A stretch of DNA of 64,000 nucleotides from Nipponacmea schrenckii (taxonomy: Eukaryota > Mollusca > Gastropoda > Lottiidae). The stretch spans positions 47,684,602-47,748,601 of the forward strand of contig JAUJPP010000003.1 in assembly GCA_030562195.1 (NCBI GenBank). The letters are read 5' to 3'. Under the pieces are notes generated by a model that was not told where the DNA came from, did no database searches, and saw nothing but the letters and a program-made list of their open reading frames with translations. Made by a program: the position numbers and the translations under genes. This document shows, one piece after another, positions 1-12,600 of the stretch (position 1 is its first letter; each line of letters opens with the position of its first letter).

Positions 1-2455
1 GCTTAATCTGACTCGATTGTTTTCAAAAGCCAATTGGAGCTAGCCACCATATTCTCAAAAGTTTTTTTGCTAATGCGTGTCCTATATTTGGTACACTTAA
101 TGGGAGCATGACGCTCTCGGTTTAATCTAGAGAATTATTTATATTCCACAGTCGACTACAGATAGTTGAAGAAAAAAATGAAGCACTAAGTATTTGTCGC
201 TGCCATTCCCCATAGATTCATTTGATCAATCTTTTATCACATCACTTTCTTTTCTTTTGCCATTGATATTTGCAAATTAAACTATTATAGATATGACTAT
301 TTATACTTTAATCTGAAATGACGAAGGCTGTGTATTCTTATTATTTATTTATGCATGTTTTATATTATATTTATTACCTTACTTCTAATTCATAATCCGG
401 TACTACAACATAAATGATTAACATGATATTGGATAATACTTACTTTAGTCACAAACAGCCCGGAATATTAATTGTATATTTTTGACGCTGTTGTAATCGA
501 GATGTTTCTGATTTATAAGAGAAGAGTAATTTGCATGGAATCTACATCCTCAATATCTGAAATTGTATGAGAGATACACTATGTGGCCAACTTTTGCATT
601 GTCCAAAAATTCCCTATCATTATTCCACTCAAGACAACAACATATGTTGTGATTATCTGTATGCTTATCGAAATAACACTAAGGAGGTCAAACCTTGAAC
701 GTTTCACCCTTGGTACATATGAAAATCTTGAAATAGATCTGTTATTACGATAAAGCATAAGATAATAAATTTGATAGCCTTTAATTCCATCACACTGTGA
801 ATCAGTTCAATGACTATTTGGATGTAAACCTACTCAAATTTGTTTTCAGTACCAACCTTCCTATCAATGCTTCTCCTTCATGTACTTATGTTAGATTCGA
901 TGACAGCAGGATCTGCTTATAGTTCAAGTAACATGAACCCCTGCCTCTTCGTTTATTTTTTATTTTCAAAACTCTAGTAAGTAACATATCTCTTCGAAAT
1001 TCCTTTATGTCAAATTGATTCATATATAGGCCTAATGTACGTTGTATGTTTTATTAAATTGTCATGCAAATATAGATTGATTCGTATTTGAGCACAGGGA
1101 TTTTATGAAAGTTACTTATGCATATTCAGTTTTGGCAGTGAATACAAGACATACTAGTCAATGTCGATTTAACATTTTGTGATATAGATATTATTAATTC
1201 CTCGAAGATTTTAAATGTGAACTTGAAGATGTCAAAACGCCTACCTGTTAGGCTGCCCATTATTAACTGTATTATTAACCTATTGTGTGAAGTACTCTAT
1301 ATGTTAATGGTGTGGAACCTTACTTCCATCCCATTAGTCCTGTACTTAATAACTTGTTATAGGTCGTGCTCTCATTAACCTTTAATAATATATATATAAT
1401 ATAGTACATGTATATTATCATTCTATATACCTATAGCTAGCTCTCAATATTAGACACAGTGCTTCTTAGACTACATTCTGAAAAAAAATTATCTTGTGGT
1501 AACCGAATAATTATTGTGAAACTCAAGGTTATCTATATATTATAATTTTGCCTTTGAAAACTTATAACATATCTTACCTTGTTTAAAAACATAATTTAAC
1601 TTTGGTATTTTCTTGAACTAATGTTTATTGTAGTTTCTATTTATTATAAACATTAATAAACTACAATGTACTACTTCACCCCACTGTCTTCTGTGTTTTA
1701 TATATATATATATATATAAGTATTGATGAGATAAACCGAGTGCAGACCATTAGAAACCTGTGTTCAATTGTAGTTTTATTCATATTTTTCGATAGCCATG
1801 TCCGATTGGAAGTTCTGTTTCACCGAAACTATTTGTGAGCTATATTCAAGTACAAGAGTTAAAATTTGGATGAACCTGTTTTTGAAGTTATGCTGTTTAA
1901 CAATATAGGATTTGTATTCTTTCGTATTGTTTCTGGAGTCTTTTAAACTCAGGCGTTACTCAATTTATTTCATATCATTGACACACTAAAAACTGAAATA
2001 CCATGAAAATAAACATTCTAATCAGCTTATGAATGAGAAATCTGACCCAATCATACCGACCGGTTTGAACCTTACCTTTTAAGCTTTACTAAAACAGTCC
2101 TACGAGAGCTACCAGATCGCAGATCTAAGCTATACCATTGACAGGCTATTTCCACGTATTTTGCGATTATATTTTATTTGCGCCCAGTTACCATTATGTA
2201 ACTATTTGTCCTATTCCCGTACATTTATCTTGGTTATGATACTAAGCAGAAACTTTTAATGTCCTATTTTTTCCAATCAAATCCCGTCTCAAATCTATTA
2301 CCAAAGAACTGTATAAAGATAAGTACAAATAACAACTGCTGATAATATCACTAGTATAATATATTCTGTCAGAAATGAAACGATGTCATTTAGAAAGTGT
2401 TGTTGCAACAATGTTTTCGTTACTGGGATAACACTTTCTTTGTATAGCACAGATT
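1..2455. other. Intergenic, no gene seen
   Basis: No ORF with coding character, tRNA or recognisable repeat family was seen apart from a TA microsatellite. The sequence is AT-rich with homopolymer runs, typical of the intergenic and intronic DNA of this window. It could hold the missing 5' exon of the four-TM gene whose later exons begin at 15628, but I found no TM1-type exon here. Confidence 0.5.
1699..1718. repeat. (TA)n microsatellite
   Basis: About ten uninterrupted TA dinucleotides. Confidence 0.9.
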
Positions 2456-3251
2456 CTAGTGCTGAAAATCAGCAAAGAGACGAATGTTTGACTTGATGTC
2501 CTTAATAATGTCGTTACTGTAAATGAGGAAGAGGAGTGATCCCTGTGGTACTCCTGCGGGGACCGTGCGCGGCTCAGAGAAGGAAACCTTTACTGATACG
2601 CGTTGGTTCCTGTTGTATAGGTTATTCTTGAACCAGTGGAGGAGACCCCCTGTGATCCCCACGGCCTCCAGCTTTCCACAGAGTCCAGCGTGCCACACTC
2701 TGTCGAAAGCTTTAGAGATATCACAGAAAACTGCCCTTGTGTAGGTACCCAGATCGATGGCTTGACAGAAAAAGTGCGAGAGATCGATTAGTTGGTAAAT
2801 TGCAGATTCTCCGTGTAACAAACCGCTTTGAAGGTTAGTAATTATCGAATTCTCTCTTAGGAAATTAAAGACATGCTTATATATACATTTTTCAAAATTT
2901 TAGAAATTAGGCTTAATAATGAGACCGGTCTATAGTTACTATATAATGATGGATATCCTTTTTTGTAAATGGCAGTGACATTCGCGCTTTTCTAGATCAG
3001 TGGAACTTTTGCTGTACTTAAAGTTTATATAGTGGTTTTGACAGCTCGACTGCTGCGGGTTTTAGAAGTTTGCCATTGATGTTGTCTGGGCCACAAGATT
3101 TCGAAGTATCAATACTCAAAATGATGTCTTTAACTTCCTTAGGTTGTAGTTCAATGTGTGTCAGTGAATTTGCTATCTTGACTAAGCTTGGAAGTTGTGC
3201 GTTTGCAGTGTCTAGTTGTGCTTGTGAAATGCTTGAATGACATCGTTTCAT
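2456..3251 (-). pseudogene. Non-LTR retrotransposon RT fragment (Jockey/CR1-like)
   Basis: Two minus-strand reading blocks give the early and central part of a LINE reverse transcriptase. 3251-3018 encodes the N-terminal RT region with the motif KSCGPDNINGKLLK. 2821-2456 encodes the palm with CDISKAFDRVWHAGL, the finger motif AGVPQGS and a degenerate active site, LFADFQH, where a YADD/FADD box is expected. The blocks are separated by about 200 bp without a shared frame and the catalytic box is damaged, so this is a dead, truncated copy. No endonuclease domain or 3' end was found. It abuts a tRNA-derived SINE on the right. Jockey versus CR1 clade cannot be settled by eye. Confidence 0.85.
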
Positions 3252-3345
3252 CTCATGTAATCAGATTTGGGAGCTGTGTCGTTACTGCTTATCAGAGGGG
3301 TAATGCATGTTCGCAGTAAAGTCTGCTGCCTTCTATTTTTTTGTG

Positions 3346-3447
3346 GAGGATCCGTTGGCCGAGTGGTCCAGACGGCTGACATGTATTGCTGGCGATTAGG
3401 TGCCTGACTCTGAGATCGCTGGTTTGAAACCCGTTCGGGTCTCAGCC
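3346..3447 (+). repeat. tRNA-derived SINE head (Leu/Ser-type)
   Basis: A pol III internal promoter is visible: an A box (TGGCCGAGTGG) near 3355 and a B box (GGTTTGAAACC) near 3421. The outer bases GAGGATCCG and CGGGTCTC can pair like an acceptor stem. The extra length between the boxes suggests a tRNA with a long variable arm (Leu or Ser). Mismatches in the arms and the B box make a functional tRNA gene unlikely. The SINE tail beyond 3447 is not clearly delimited. Confidence 0.7.
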
Positions 3448-4077
3448 AATTTTAAGCACTAGAAAGTTTTATCCCAATAACGAAAATATTGTTGTTTGAA
3501 AGAAAATTAGTAATAGGAAATTCAGAAGGTAAATGCCAACTGTACATATCAATGGTCGAGTGTCAACATTACGCCAAAATAGAATCGGCAACAGAAATTT
3601 AGACTTAAAATTCAACGTTCGGTTTATTCGGGATCTGTTATGACATGAGGAAGAAATATTGGTTGGATATATGATCCCTTTCCATTCATTCCCATAACAT
3701 TACTTTAAATTGACAAACGTATTTTGACCACCCAGTCTTATAAATAATGAACTGAACGGAGAAGCAAGGATATAATTCAATTCTACAACTGTATATTGAA
3801 TTATCGAACGTTTTATTTAATTATACCACTGGATATGGATAGAGAATATTAACAATTTCACTCTGTTATAATATTTTATTGTTCTTCGCCATTACCCTAG
3901 TCTCCTGAGACACTTTTGTTTTTTGTTTTGTTTTTTCTTTCTTTTTTGTGCTTGGAAATCGATTAATTAGAAGTCGCACAACAGTCCACATCAATGTCTA
4001 AAATCTATTTTGCATTATATCTCGGAAAGTTTAATGTGGACAACTTAACTAAAGACTTAATTTGGGATTTGATTTAA

Positions 4078-4255
4078 CGAACATTACAATAAAATCAAAC
4101 AAGATGCTATATTTGATAAAATACTTCAAACTTCAAGCAAAAAACAAAAGGATTGAAAATTTTCAGTTTGGCTTTTGACTGTGGGCGAAGGGCATTAAGT
4201 AAAAAGGGGCCTTGGGGCTATCGAGCAAGACAGTGCTGCCCTCGGGTCTATTTTT
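4078..4255 (+). repeat. Dispersed repeat, copy 1 (partner at 30828)
   Basis: This segment resembles 30828-31000 in the same order: an ATTACAATRAAATCAAAC start, then CTTCAAGCAAA, then AAAGGGGCCTTGGGGCTAT and a GACAGTGCT block. Identity is moderate with several indels, so these are old copies of one family. No coding sequence, terminal repeats or pol III boxes were recognised. Confidence 0.5.
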
Positions 4256-7200
4256 TTGTGTGAGGGTGTGTGTGTTTGTACTGGTAGATGTCGGATGATT
4301 AGATTACTTCGCCGTTCACAAACTGTTTTGAAATGGCTAATCGTATGTGCATGGATATTTAAGGGTTTCAAATAAGGTAGTAGTATATTCCTGTAACAAA
4401 TTGACCATTTAAACATTTCAAAATACTTAGTGGGTGAACACAGCAAGAAGATGACAAGATGAACCAAAAATACTGTTATCTGTGGCCTTGTTTTGATCTG
4501 TAATAGCTATTTTAACGGAATCACACTAAATCGAACAAGTTCCAGATAAACACAGAGGTCTTTGATCTTTTACCGCGAATTGTAGTAAATGTCCTGTTAC
4601 ATTATCAGATAAAATGTTAATAGACTTTTATTATACTGATACATCAAAAACCTGTTAGTGCTTACTACATAGTCCGCGCTCACAGTTTAAGTTTTAATAA
4701 ATCTCTATTACTCTATTCAGCTTTCTATATGCAACCATGGGAAACTATTTCGAATGCTATAGATTGGCATAATATTAGGCTTAGTTTATACGTTTTTTCT
4801 TTCATATAGGCTATAGTTGGATAAACCGATAGTATTTCATCTAGGTATCTCTCGATATTTTCCACAATGTACTTATTTGGCCAGTTATATGTATGTTACA
4901 TTTATTCAATGGCAAATTCGACCCCATGACTTAACACACTGGATCTTGTGAATAAGGAAGTCCAGTATGCACTTCTGGGTTAATGAGATCACTCTCTAGC
5001 ATATCCATAATAATAGCGTGACTAAGAAACATCTAATGAGGGTCCAAGAAGCCATTCTTACTTCAACTTTGTAAAATAATATTAAAATTTGACCCCCCCC
5101 CCCTCAACTGTGGATACGCCACTGGTCCAAATTTAGTTAAATAATTTTACTTATTCAATTAAAACTTTAAGGAAGTTCAACATTTTACTGTCGCGAGGCA
5201 GATGTCGTGCTGTCGAGTCATGACTGGTCGATTCGATTCGTTAATTTATTTCTATGAATGTTATTCCAAATTCTGAAAACAGTCGCAATCTCTCGATGAT
5301 ATATTTTGTTCAAGATTACCGCACGAAAACTGTCAATTACCGTCATGGAATCCTCCTGGAATCTGTCTTTTAACCGACTCAGCTGTCTACCAATCCTCTC
5401 ACTCCCATTCATTACAGCCATTTCGTCTTTCTTAGAATAACACGAGTGTCATCTGGCTTTTACAATCAACCTTTTCTTCTCGTATAATTAGAAAAAAACA
5501 TTTTTTCCTGATAACGGATGTTTCTTTACTTGTAAATTAATCAATTCAACAATTCTATAATAATATGGATATATGCAATGGTTGTTTTGAATTAATCAAA
5601 TTGAAATAGTCATGCACGCTCTACTTATTTTAAGTAAAAACTACACTGCGCACAGATTGCAGGATTGTTTTCCTTTTTTGAACAAAACCTCAAAGCGCCA
5701 ATGTTAAGAATGCTTAGTGGTCCCACCATGAACAATTTGCTATGTTTTGGTGTATTGATATCTAAGTGATACATGAAAGTTCGGTAAAAGCGGGTGCTGA
5801 AGGATTTTTAGTTGCTCCATGCTAGAAGCATCAACTTAGTTAATAATAAGCTGCTTTGTTTATTTATTATTAATTATCGTTAGGATTTTTATGTGATAAA
5901 GGACAAGGTTCATGAAATCGAAACATTTCTTTATAATGCTTTAACAAGTATACAAAATTACACAGCATATTGTGTGGTAATAACTAGTCGTTAGCATTTA
6001 TAAACAGCTGTTTAGACAGTCAATTTAATGATTTTATAAAGTTCATATTTCAAAATTGAATAGATAATTGTATGTTTATTCAGAGACTATAATTGAACAA
6101 TGTGTTGTAAACTGTTTAAATTGCTATAAAATGACGGTTTTTTGCATAATATTAGGTTGATGAGTTTGTTTTGTTCGATCCAAGTGACTTACTATGCCTG
6201 ATATTAATTTTTTTCTTTTTTGTTCACTATTATAGTCTGCAACCTGAGAAAAAATCTACTCGTTTACAACATCCATTATTTAATTGATTTCTTCTTTCTG
6301 CAGTAAAGAAGGATGCCCAGTCTTCATTCCCTTTTCTAAGCTCAAAATATCTACTCATGAGGATAAATAAATATCATATTATGATTGGCAATATATATAA
6401 AATATACGTAATACTATAGGATTTTAACCACGATGAAAGATAGAATTATGATAAAATTGTACAGATTGTATTAAAAGGGTATCTTTAAAGTATGTTTTAT
6501 ACCTCAGTTTCAGTTTCTGAAGTAAAGGTTTTTTTCATGTGGTAAACCCTCTCCTACTGTCCTGAACCTACTCGCTTGTAGTTTGACTTTCTGTATTCTT
6601 TGAAGAATGCTAAACCACCAAATTCGGGACCATATGACCATCATTCGTATGTTTTAATAACAAAGATTAGTTTGTGCTACAGATTCATAAAGAATACGCT
6701 CATGAAGTCATAAAAGCACATTCATTAAATGCTTTGAGATAAGAGAGAAGTGATAAGATACTAGATCGAGAGTTCTATAGTTTGTGAAATTTGAAATGAT
6801 AACAGTCTGTTTTGCAGACAACACAATGCATTATCTGACAGATAAATCTAAATGAATTCTGACCATGCTGTTAATGCGGTGTTGGTAGTTTGTTTTACTG
6901 TCTAACTGTCTCTTACAATTACCTGCTTTACCTGTACAGATGTAGTTATTAATTAGCACAGGGTCTATAAGGCAAATGGCTTCTGATTGGTTCAGATTAC
7001 TGGTACAGATGAGTTTTAATGGTCATCTTCCTTGTTTTATTGTTGTTGTTTTTTATTTTTTGGTTTTTATTTTGGGGAAAGGGGTATCTAGAAAACCACA
7101 ATCTTAGTTTGATTTGAGACATCTTTCATAATTCGTTTAGATTTTAGTGCAAATCACAACCAAGAAAAAGACGATAAACAGTTTTAAAATTTAAAAAATC

Positions 7201-9059
7201 TCTTTCCATTCTGTTCTTCCAATATTTCATTTTATGCATCATACGCATGTATTACAGCCAAACCAGTCACTTAAATCTTCGGAATGAAAAGAATGTCATG
7301 TAAACATGAAAACTGGAATAATTCAATGTTTAAAATAGCAAATATGCGGTCGTTTACATTTATTCCATCTCTTTGCGTATGTTATCTGGGGGAATATTTC
7401 TTGTCTGTAGTGATGGATATAGTCCTGTATGATTAGAATAGCCTCTCTAACATTTTATCTCTATCATAGCTTTTCTAAATGGAAACAGATTACTCGATAA
7501 ATTGCTCTTTAGATCTTTTATTCCATTAACATCATTAAAGGCAAATAATGATGACAATGTTATATAGAGTGAGGAGGTGGAATGTACAATACAACAAACT
7601 TGATGGTTCTTCCTGACCTTCAATTTGAGGATTTTTATAGAGGAAGGTGCAGAAAAGAATCATAAAATACAGCCATTATATAGGGAATGGCGATTCCTTC
7701 TGTGATTGTTCTATGGTTGCACAATATATATTGTAACCATATTTGGCAAAGCATAAGGAAACTATCAAATTTAAAAAAAAAAACAAAAAAAAAACTTTGT
7801 ACATAATATAATATATCCAATCGATAATCTTATGGTAAATATAAATACAAATATATAGTATGATTTGTTCGATTCATTTTTGGTTTTCGATTATTTTTTC
7901 TGCTAGAGACAAAAAATATCGTTCGAGATGAGTTTTGAGTCTGCTTCAATTCTATTTACAAAACACTTCAAATGGCAACAACAAAGATGAATAGAAGAGA
8001 AAAAATGACTATAAAATGTCAAAGAAATAAAAGTTTGATGAGTATTGACGTTTTGTTGGAAAGTTGAATAGAATATAAGAGTTATGTTGAATTATATTGA
8101 CTGGTTTGATATTTAAATAACACGACGTACAACAGTTCGATTGCTCACCAAACTATTCGTCATTTTTTTGAGTAGTTTCAACTATTGTGTTCTTGTCAAT
8201 CTCCTCTTTTACAATAAGTTTTGTCTCCCAAGGTTTCCGCAATAGTCTTTGACCTTTTCAGACATAAATGAAAAAAAACTTTCCAATCTTTTTAGCCAAT
8301 TTTTGGTCTTAAATTTATTTACGAATATCCCAAGAATATAAGTCCTAAATGTTCAGATAATCACTAATGAGGAACACATATTTGCTTGCTTTAATGTTCT
8401 TGGTTCCAGATGTGGTCATATTTAAGCGTCATTAACCAAAACACTCCTATTAGGATCACGTTGAAAACAGGTTTTTTATACATAAAATTTATATTATATC
8501 ATATTATCAAGAGAGATAACTCATCAACCATTTGTTGTTGTAATAGCCATGTCTGAAGATATGGTTGGACATATTATTTATAATATACAGGATGTACTTA
8601 CTGAACTGAATATAATTAGACAATAAATTATATGATTAATTTTTACGCTTCACTTCAACTTTCTTGTAGAATCAATAGATTGGCTTGTCAGGGTGTAACC
8701 GTAGATTAATGGCCTTTAACTGAATAGGAACTGGCACAACAAAAACAGGAAATGCACATAGACATAGCAAAGAAATCGTAGAATAACTGCGAAGTCTTGT
8801 TTTATCATTATTATCATTATTACACCAATAAACACAAAAATGTAAAGAACATTTTTGCCGTTTGCAAGCAATATTTCGGTGGAATGTACAAACCCACTGC
8901 AAACGACTTATCTCATTCGAACGACTAGAAGATTTTCCATGCATGTCAGTCCAACCAAATTTGGTGGAATTGTATGCTAGCAAACAGTAAAATTGAAATT
9001 GGACCACTACCGGTTATCAACTTTAGTTTGGCTGTGAATGATAAAAGAAGACTATATTT
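4256..9059. other. Intergenic, no gene seen
   Basis: No supported gene. A short C homopolymer lies at 5093-5103 and an A-rich run near 7770-7795. A 67-codon minus-strand frame at 5218-5421 has fairly coding-like composition but no recognised family or splice context. Confidence 0.45.
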
Positions 9060-9150
9060 AGTATTATATTCCCACCTTTCCATCTCTCATTGTCTCACAA
9101 AATCTTAAATAACATGCAATTTCAGACATCAAATCAAAATAGTGACCTAG
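9060..9150 (+). repeat. Degenerate fragment of the ~430-465-bp repeat family
   Basis: The words CATCTCTCATT and GCAATTTCAGACATCAAAT occur in the same order and spacing as in the larger arrays at 25490-26180 and 41810-42690. This looks like a decayed single fragment of that family. Confidence 0.5.
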
Positions 9151-9450
9151 CACAAACAAATTGCTAAAACTCGGTGATATTTGTTCAGTAGTTTCAGTTT
9201 TATATCATATTTAGTTTCGATCGCTAATCTCGATGAGTCGACTTTCGCTGAACTTCCGGAGAACTTTTCACTCGTACTGCTAATTAGACTAACCTAATAC
9301 AGCAGTGGATCTCTGGACACTGAACTTTGTAGATCTATTAAGAATATGATCAAGCAAAAATAAGTATAAACGATCCTACGCCGTATCTGTCATTCTGATA
9401 ATCGCATTGACATCGCATTTAGATTATTTTGGTTTCACTATTTTATTAGT

Positions 9451-9693
9451 ATGTATTCATTTAAATTGGTGGATGGATTTTTTGAGAAAATTGCTGCTGT
9501 TATTATTAATTATTGTAATTATGGAGAGGTTGGAGGGTGTGGAGAAGAAAAGAGGTGGATCAAGTTAAGAGAGCGACATAGCGCTTATCCATATCTTCTG
9601 ATAGAGCTTGGGATGGGAGACGAACTCTGCTATCAATGCACCAGAATATTATTTAATTATTATTTTTCTGTTCAATTGTGTCAGTGTTCGTGA
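9451..9693 (+). pseudogene. Possible PIF/Harbinger transposase fragment
   Basis: An 80-codon frame contains KRWIKLRERHSAYPYLLIEL followed by an acidic MGDEL stretch. This is reminiscent of the N-terminal block of PIF/Harbinger-type transposases (Trp, Arg-Glu-Arg, Tyr/His-Leu-Leu-x-Glu-Leu, Asp). The DDE catalytic core and terminal repeats are not seen, so it is at best a small remnant. The resemblance is by eye and may be chance. Confidence 0.22.
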
Positions 9694-9699
9694 CTTCTG

Positions 9700-12600
9700 C
9701 CTTAGTTTGGCATCCACCATTTAGTGCACATTACTTTTTGTTTTTACATCGTTTAGATGTATGTTTGTCACCAGCTACATTTTGACGCCATTTTTTGAAG
9801 TATGAAAACTAGTTTTAGTACCACCATAACTAATCAAATTGTTACACCAAACAAAGACTTATCTTCAATTATTATATACCCATAACTTACCTTTATTGAA
9901 GATTTTCGAGGGGAATAAGGTGTGTAAATCAAATCGTGAGATTGTGTAATATCTTGACACATTAATAGCTTCTTGTCACTTTTTTCTGTTATTAACCGAT
10001 AAAATTCAACTGTTCTCAAAATAGAGGAAATTAAGCTTGCTTTATCATTGAAGCTGTCGAACCGATAAATGACAAAGAATTTGAGCAGACATGGTGTATT
10101 TTAAATGAATAGATTTGACAGATTAATAAAACAAATCGTCTTGTCAAAATATGACGATCTGGCACCTCGTCAAGGCCTCAATATCAAAAAGACTAAATGT
10201 CAGGAAAGCGCTCCATTAGTTTCAATTTCAGGGGTAGCTGCCATAAAACACTAACCACTTTTATAAGTCGTACACACAAAGATCACATGCCACAGTGCAG
10301 GGAAACCCACTTGTGTTATTTTGTTGGGTAGTTTAACCCTATAATTTTTTATATTCTATAATCTATCCGTACGAATGTCCTGCTTATAATAGCTCTGATT
10401 GTGGAAAAAATAATACAGACCTCATTGGTACAGAACTAAAGTACTAACAACAGTATAAGAACGCTATTATATTAACTATTATTGTTATACCATAAGGACG
10501 ATTTATTTACACTTATGACTGACATAGCATTAAATACCATGCCAATATTGTTATATGAATAGTATTTATTACTCTTATAAATTTTGGTTTTCAGCCAAAT
10601 ATTGTGATTCCTTGTTATGTAAAACCGAATACCGGGAACGTAAATATTGGTACTGTTTAATGTCCTTCAACAGCTTAGATAAATCGGTCAGAGCATGGAT
10701 TCTGGAACCTTAGACCACTATACTACTGTTACTGAATACGGTGGGGGTCAACAAATATGCTTTAATGATGGGGAGGGGGGTAGACATAATGAGACATCGA
10801 AAGATGTTTGACATTTTGGTTGATTTCTTCTAAATACATTCCCATACATTCTTTTGTGGGTGAATAACATACCAGCGGTGATAGCAGAGGAATATACATC
10901 CTGGATGGTCCAGTCATATTGGATCTCATTGGTCGTGTTACATTTAAGCAACAAACTAATACTGTTAAAACAAACTATATAATGTCTGCCAGATTACAAT
11001 AATAGCTCACTCTTTCGAAGAAAAGGTAAAAATCTAAGATGGCAAAGTTAAGAAGTAAACAATTCTGTTCTATGTCTTGAAAATTGAAATAAACCATAAT
11101 AATGCGGCACTGGTTAGTTTTTACACTTGGTTATTGGTAGACTTTGTTCTTATTCTCTAATAAAAGAAAGGCCTGCTGAGTTCTATGTAGACTGTTTTGT
11201 GAATCTTAGAAAATTTCAAAGTGGTACTTGATGAAGTTTACAGAATGTTTGAGATAAATGGAAGATAGTTAAAACTATGTTTTGTAGAATTTCTGACTTG
11301 AAAGAATCTATTATCAAAGCTGATGTAAACAAATTGTTAGTTTGAAGTATTTTCTGGACTGTGGACTAAATCATACAATCAGGCTATTTAACACTTCATA
11401 AAATACCTATTACTTTATGGTTGGGGCTGTAAGTATTTAGTACTATGTGACAAATGTACCTAACCCATGCATTAGACTATTTACCACATAAATGATTCGT
11501 GGCAAATTAAATGAGGAGGAATAAACACTTAAATGATATATATTAGTATTCATGACAATTGTTGTTTTTAAATAATAAACTAGTTTATAGGAATATATAG
11601 TCGGGTTTATTGTTTGAACAGTTTTCTTTATATTTCCAATTTTGTAACAAGATAGAGGAAAGAAATTAAACATTAAAACAATTTCATTTGAATACGTGGT
11701 AATATAGCTTTATAAATATTTTAGCTAGGACTGTTTGTCACGTTCGTGGTAAATAGTTACCATCTTACTTCAGTCATCGATTCAATAATATTTTTAACAA
11801 TCGTATCTATTTTATTTACTAATAGTATCTCTAGTAGTGAACTACATGTACTTCTATGTTCCGGTCTATGTTTAAGCCGACCATAGAGAATCCATGTCCT
11901 TTTATTAGTGAATTTTCCCTTTGTTTCATCGTTCCACAATTTCTTACTGTAGAAAAGAAAATACCGTTTTATATTTTATTTCATATTGGAAAAAAGCATT
12001 TAATTATAAAGCTAAGATTAGTCAAGTTGGTCTGTTAAATGTAAGAATGTAAGATGTAAGAATGACCTTGCTTATTTCATTTACATATCAGAAATTATTA
12101 GTATGTAATGGAACCGTAAACTTTTATAAATATTAGGACAATACCATGGGTTAAAATGTCTTTTCATCACTGTACTCATATCTTAAACGTTAAGAATATA
12201 TCTTGGAAGATTAACAAATAGATATGTTTTATAATTGTTGAAATCGTACATTGGATAAGCGTATATGCATTATGTAAATATTTAAAATGCGCAATTATTA
12301 ATAATAAAATGTAGGTATGTAATGGATCTCCTTCTTGTATTCGTTGGTTGGTGTTGTTTAGAAAAATATTTCTGATATCAAACGCAGTTATATTCTTAAT
12401 ACAAAACAGTTTGAATTCCATCTCAATATGTTTCATCTCGATCACCCAGACAATTGTCGTACTCTGTAGGGTCTAGATAACCGAGTAGGCCTACAATTAT
12501 ATTCTAGAATAAAGTGTCAAGTATCAAATATTGCTCAGAGGAAGTTACCATGGTAGTTAATCCATAACCACAGTCATTTATGATGAATTAGTTCCTATTT

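Noticed and set aside
3346..3447. Functional tRNA gene
   Set aside because: Boxes A and B are present but arms are mismatched and the spacing and sequence context fit a SINE head.
5218..5421. 67-codon minus frame (SRLKDRFQEDSMTVIDSFRA)
   Set aside because: Composition is coding-like but I found no family, splice partner or repeat match, so I do not call a gene.
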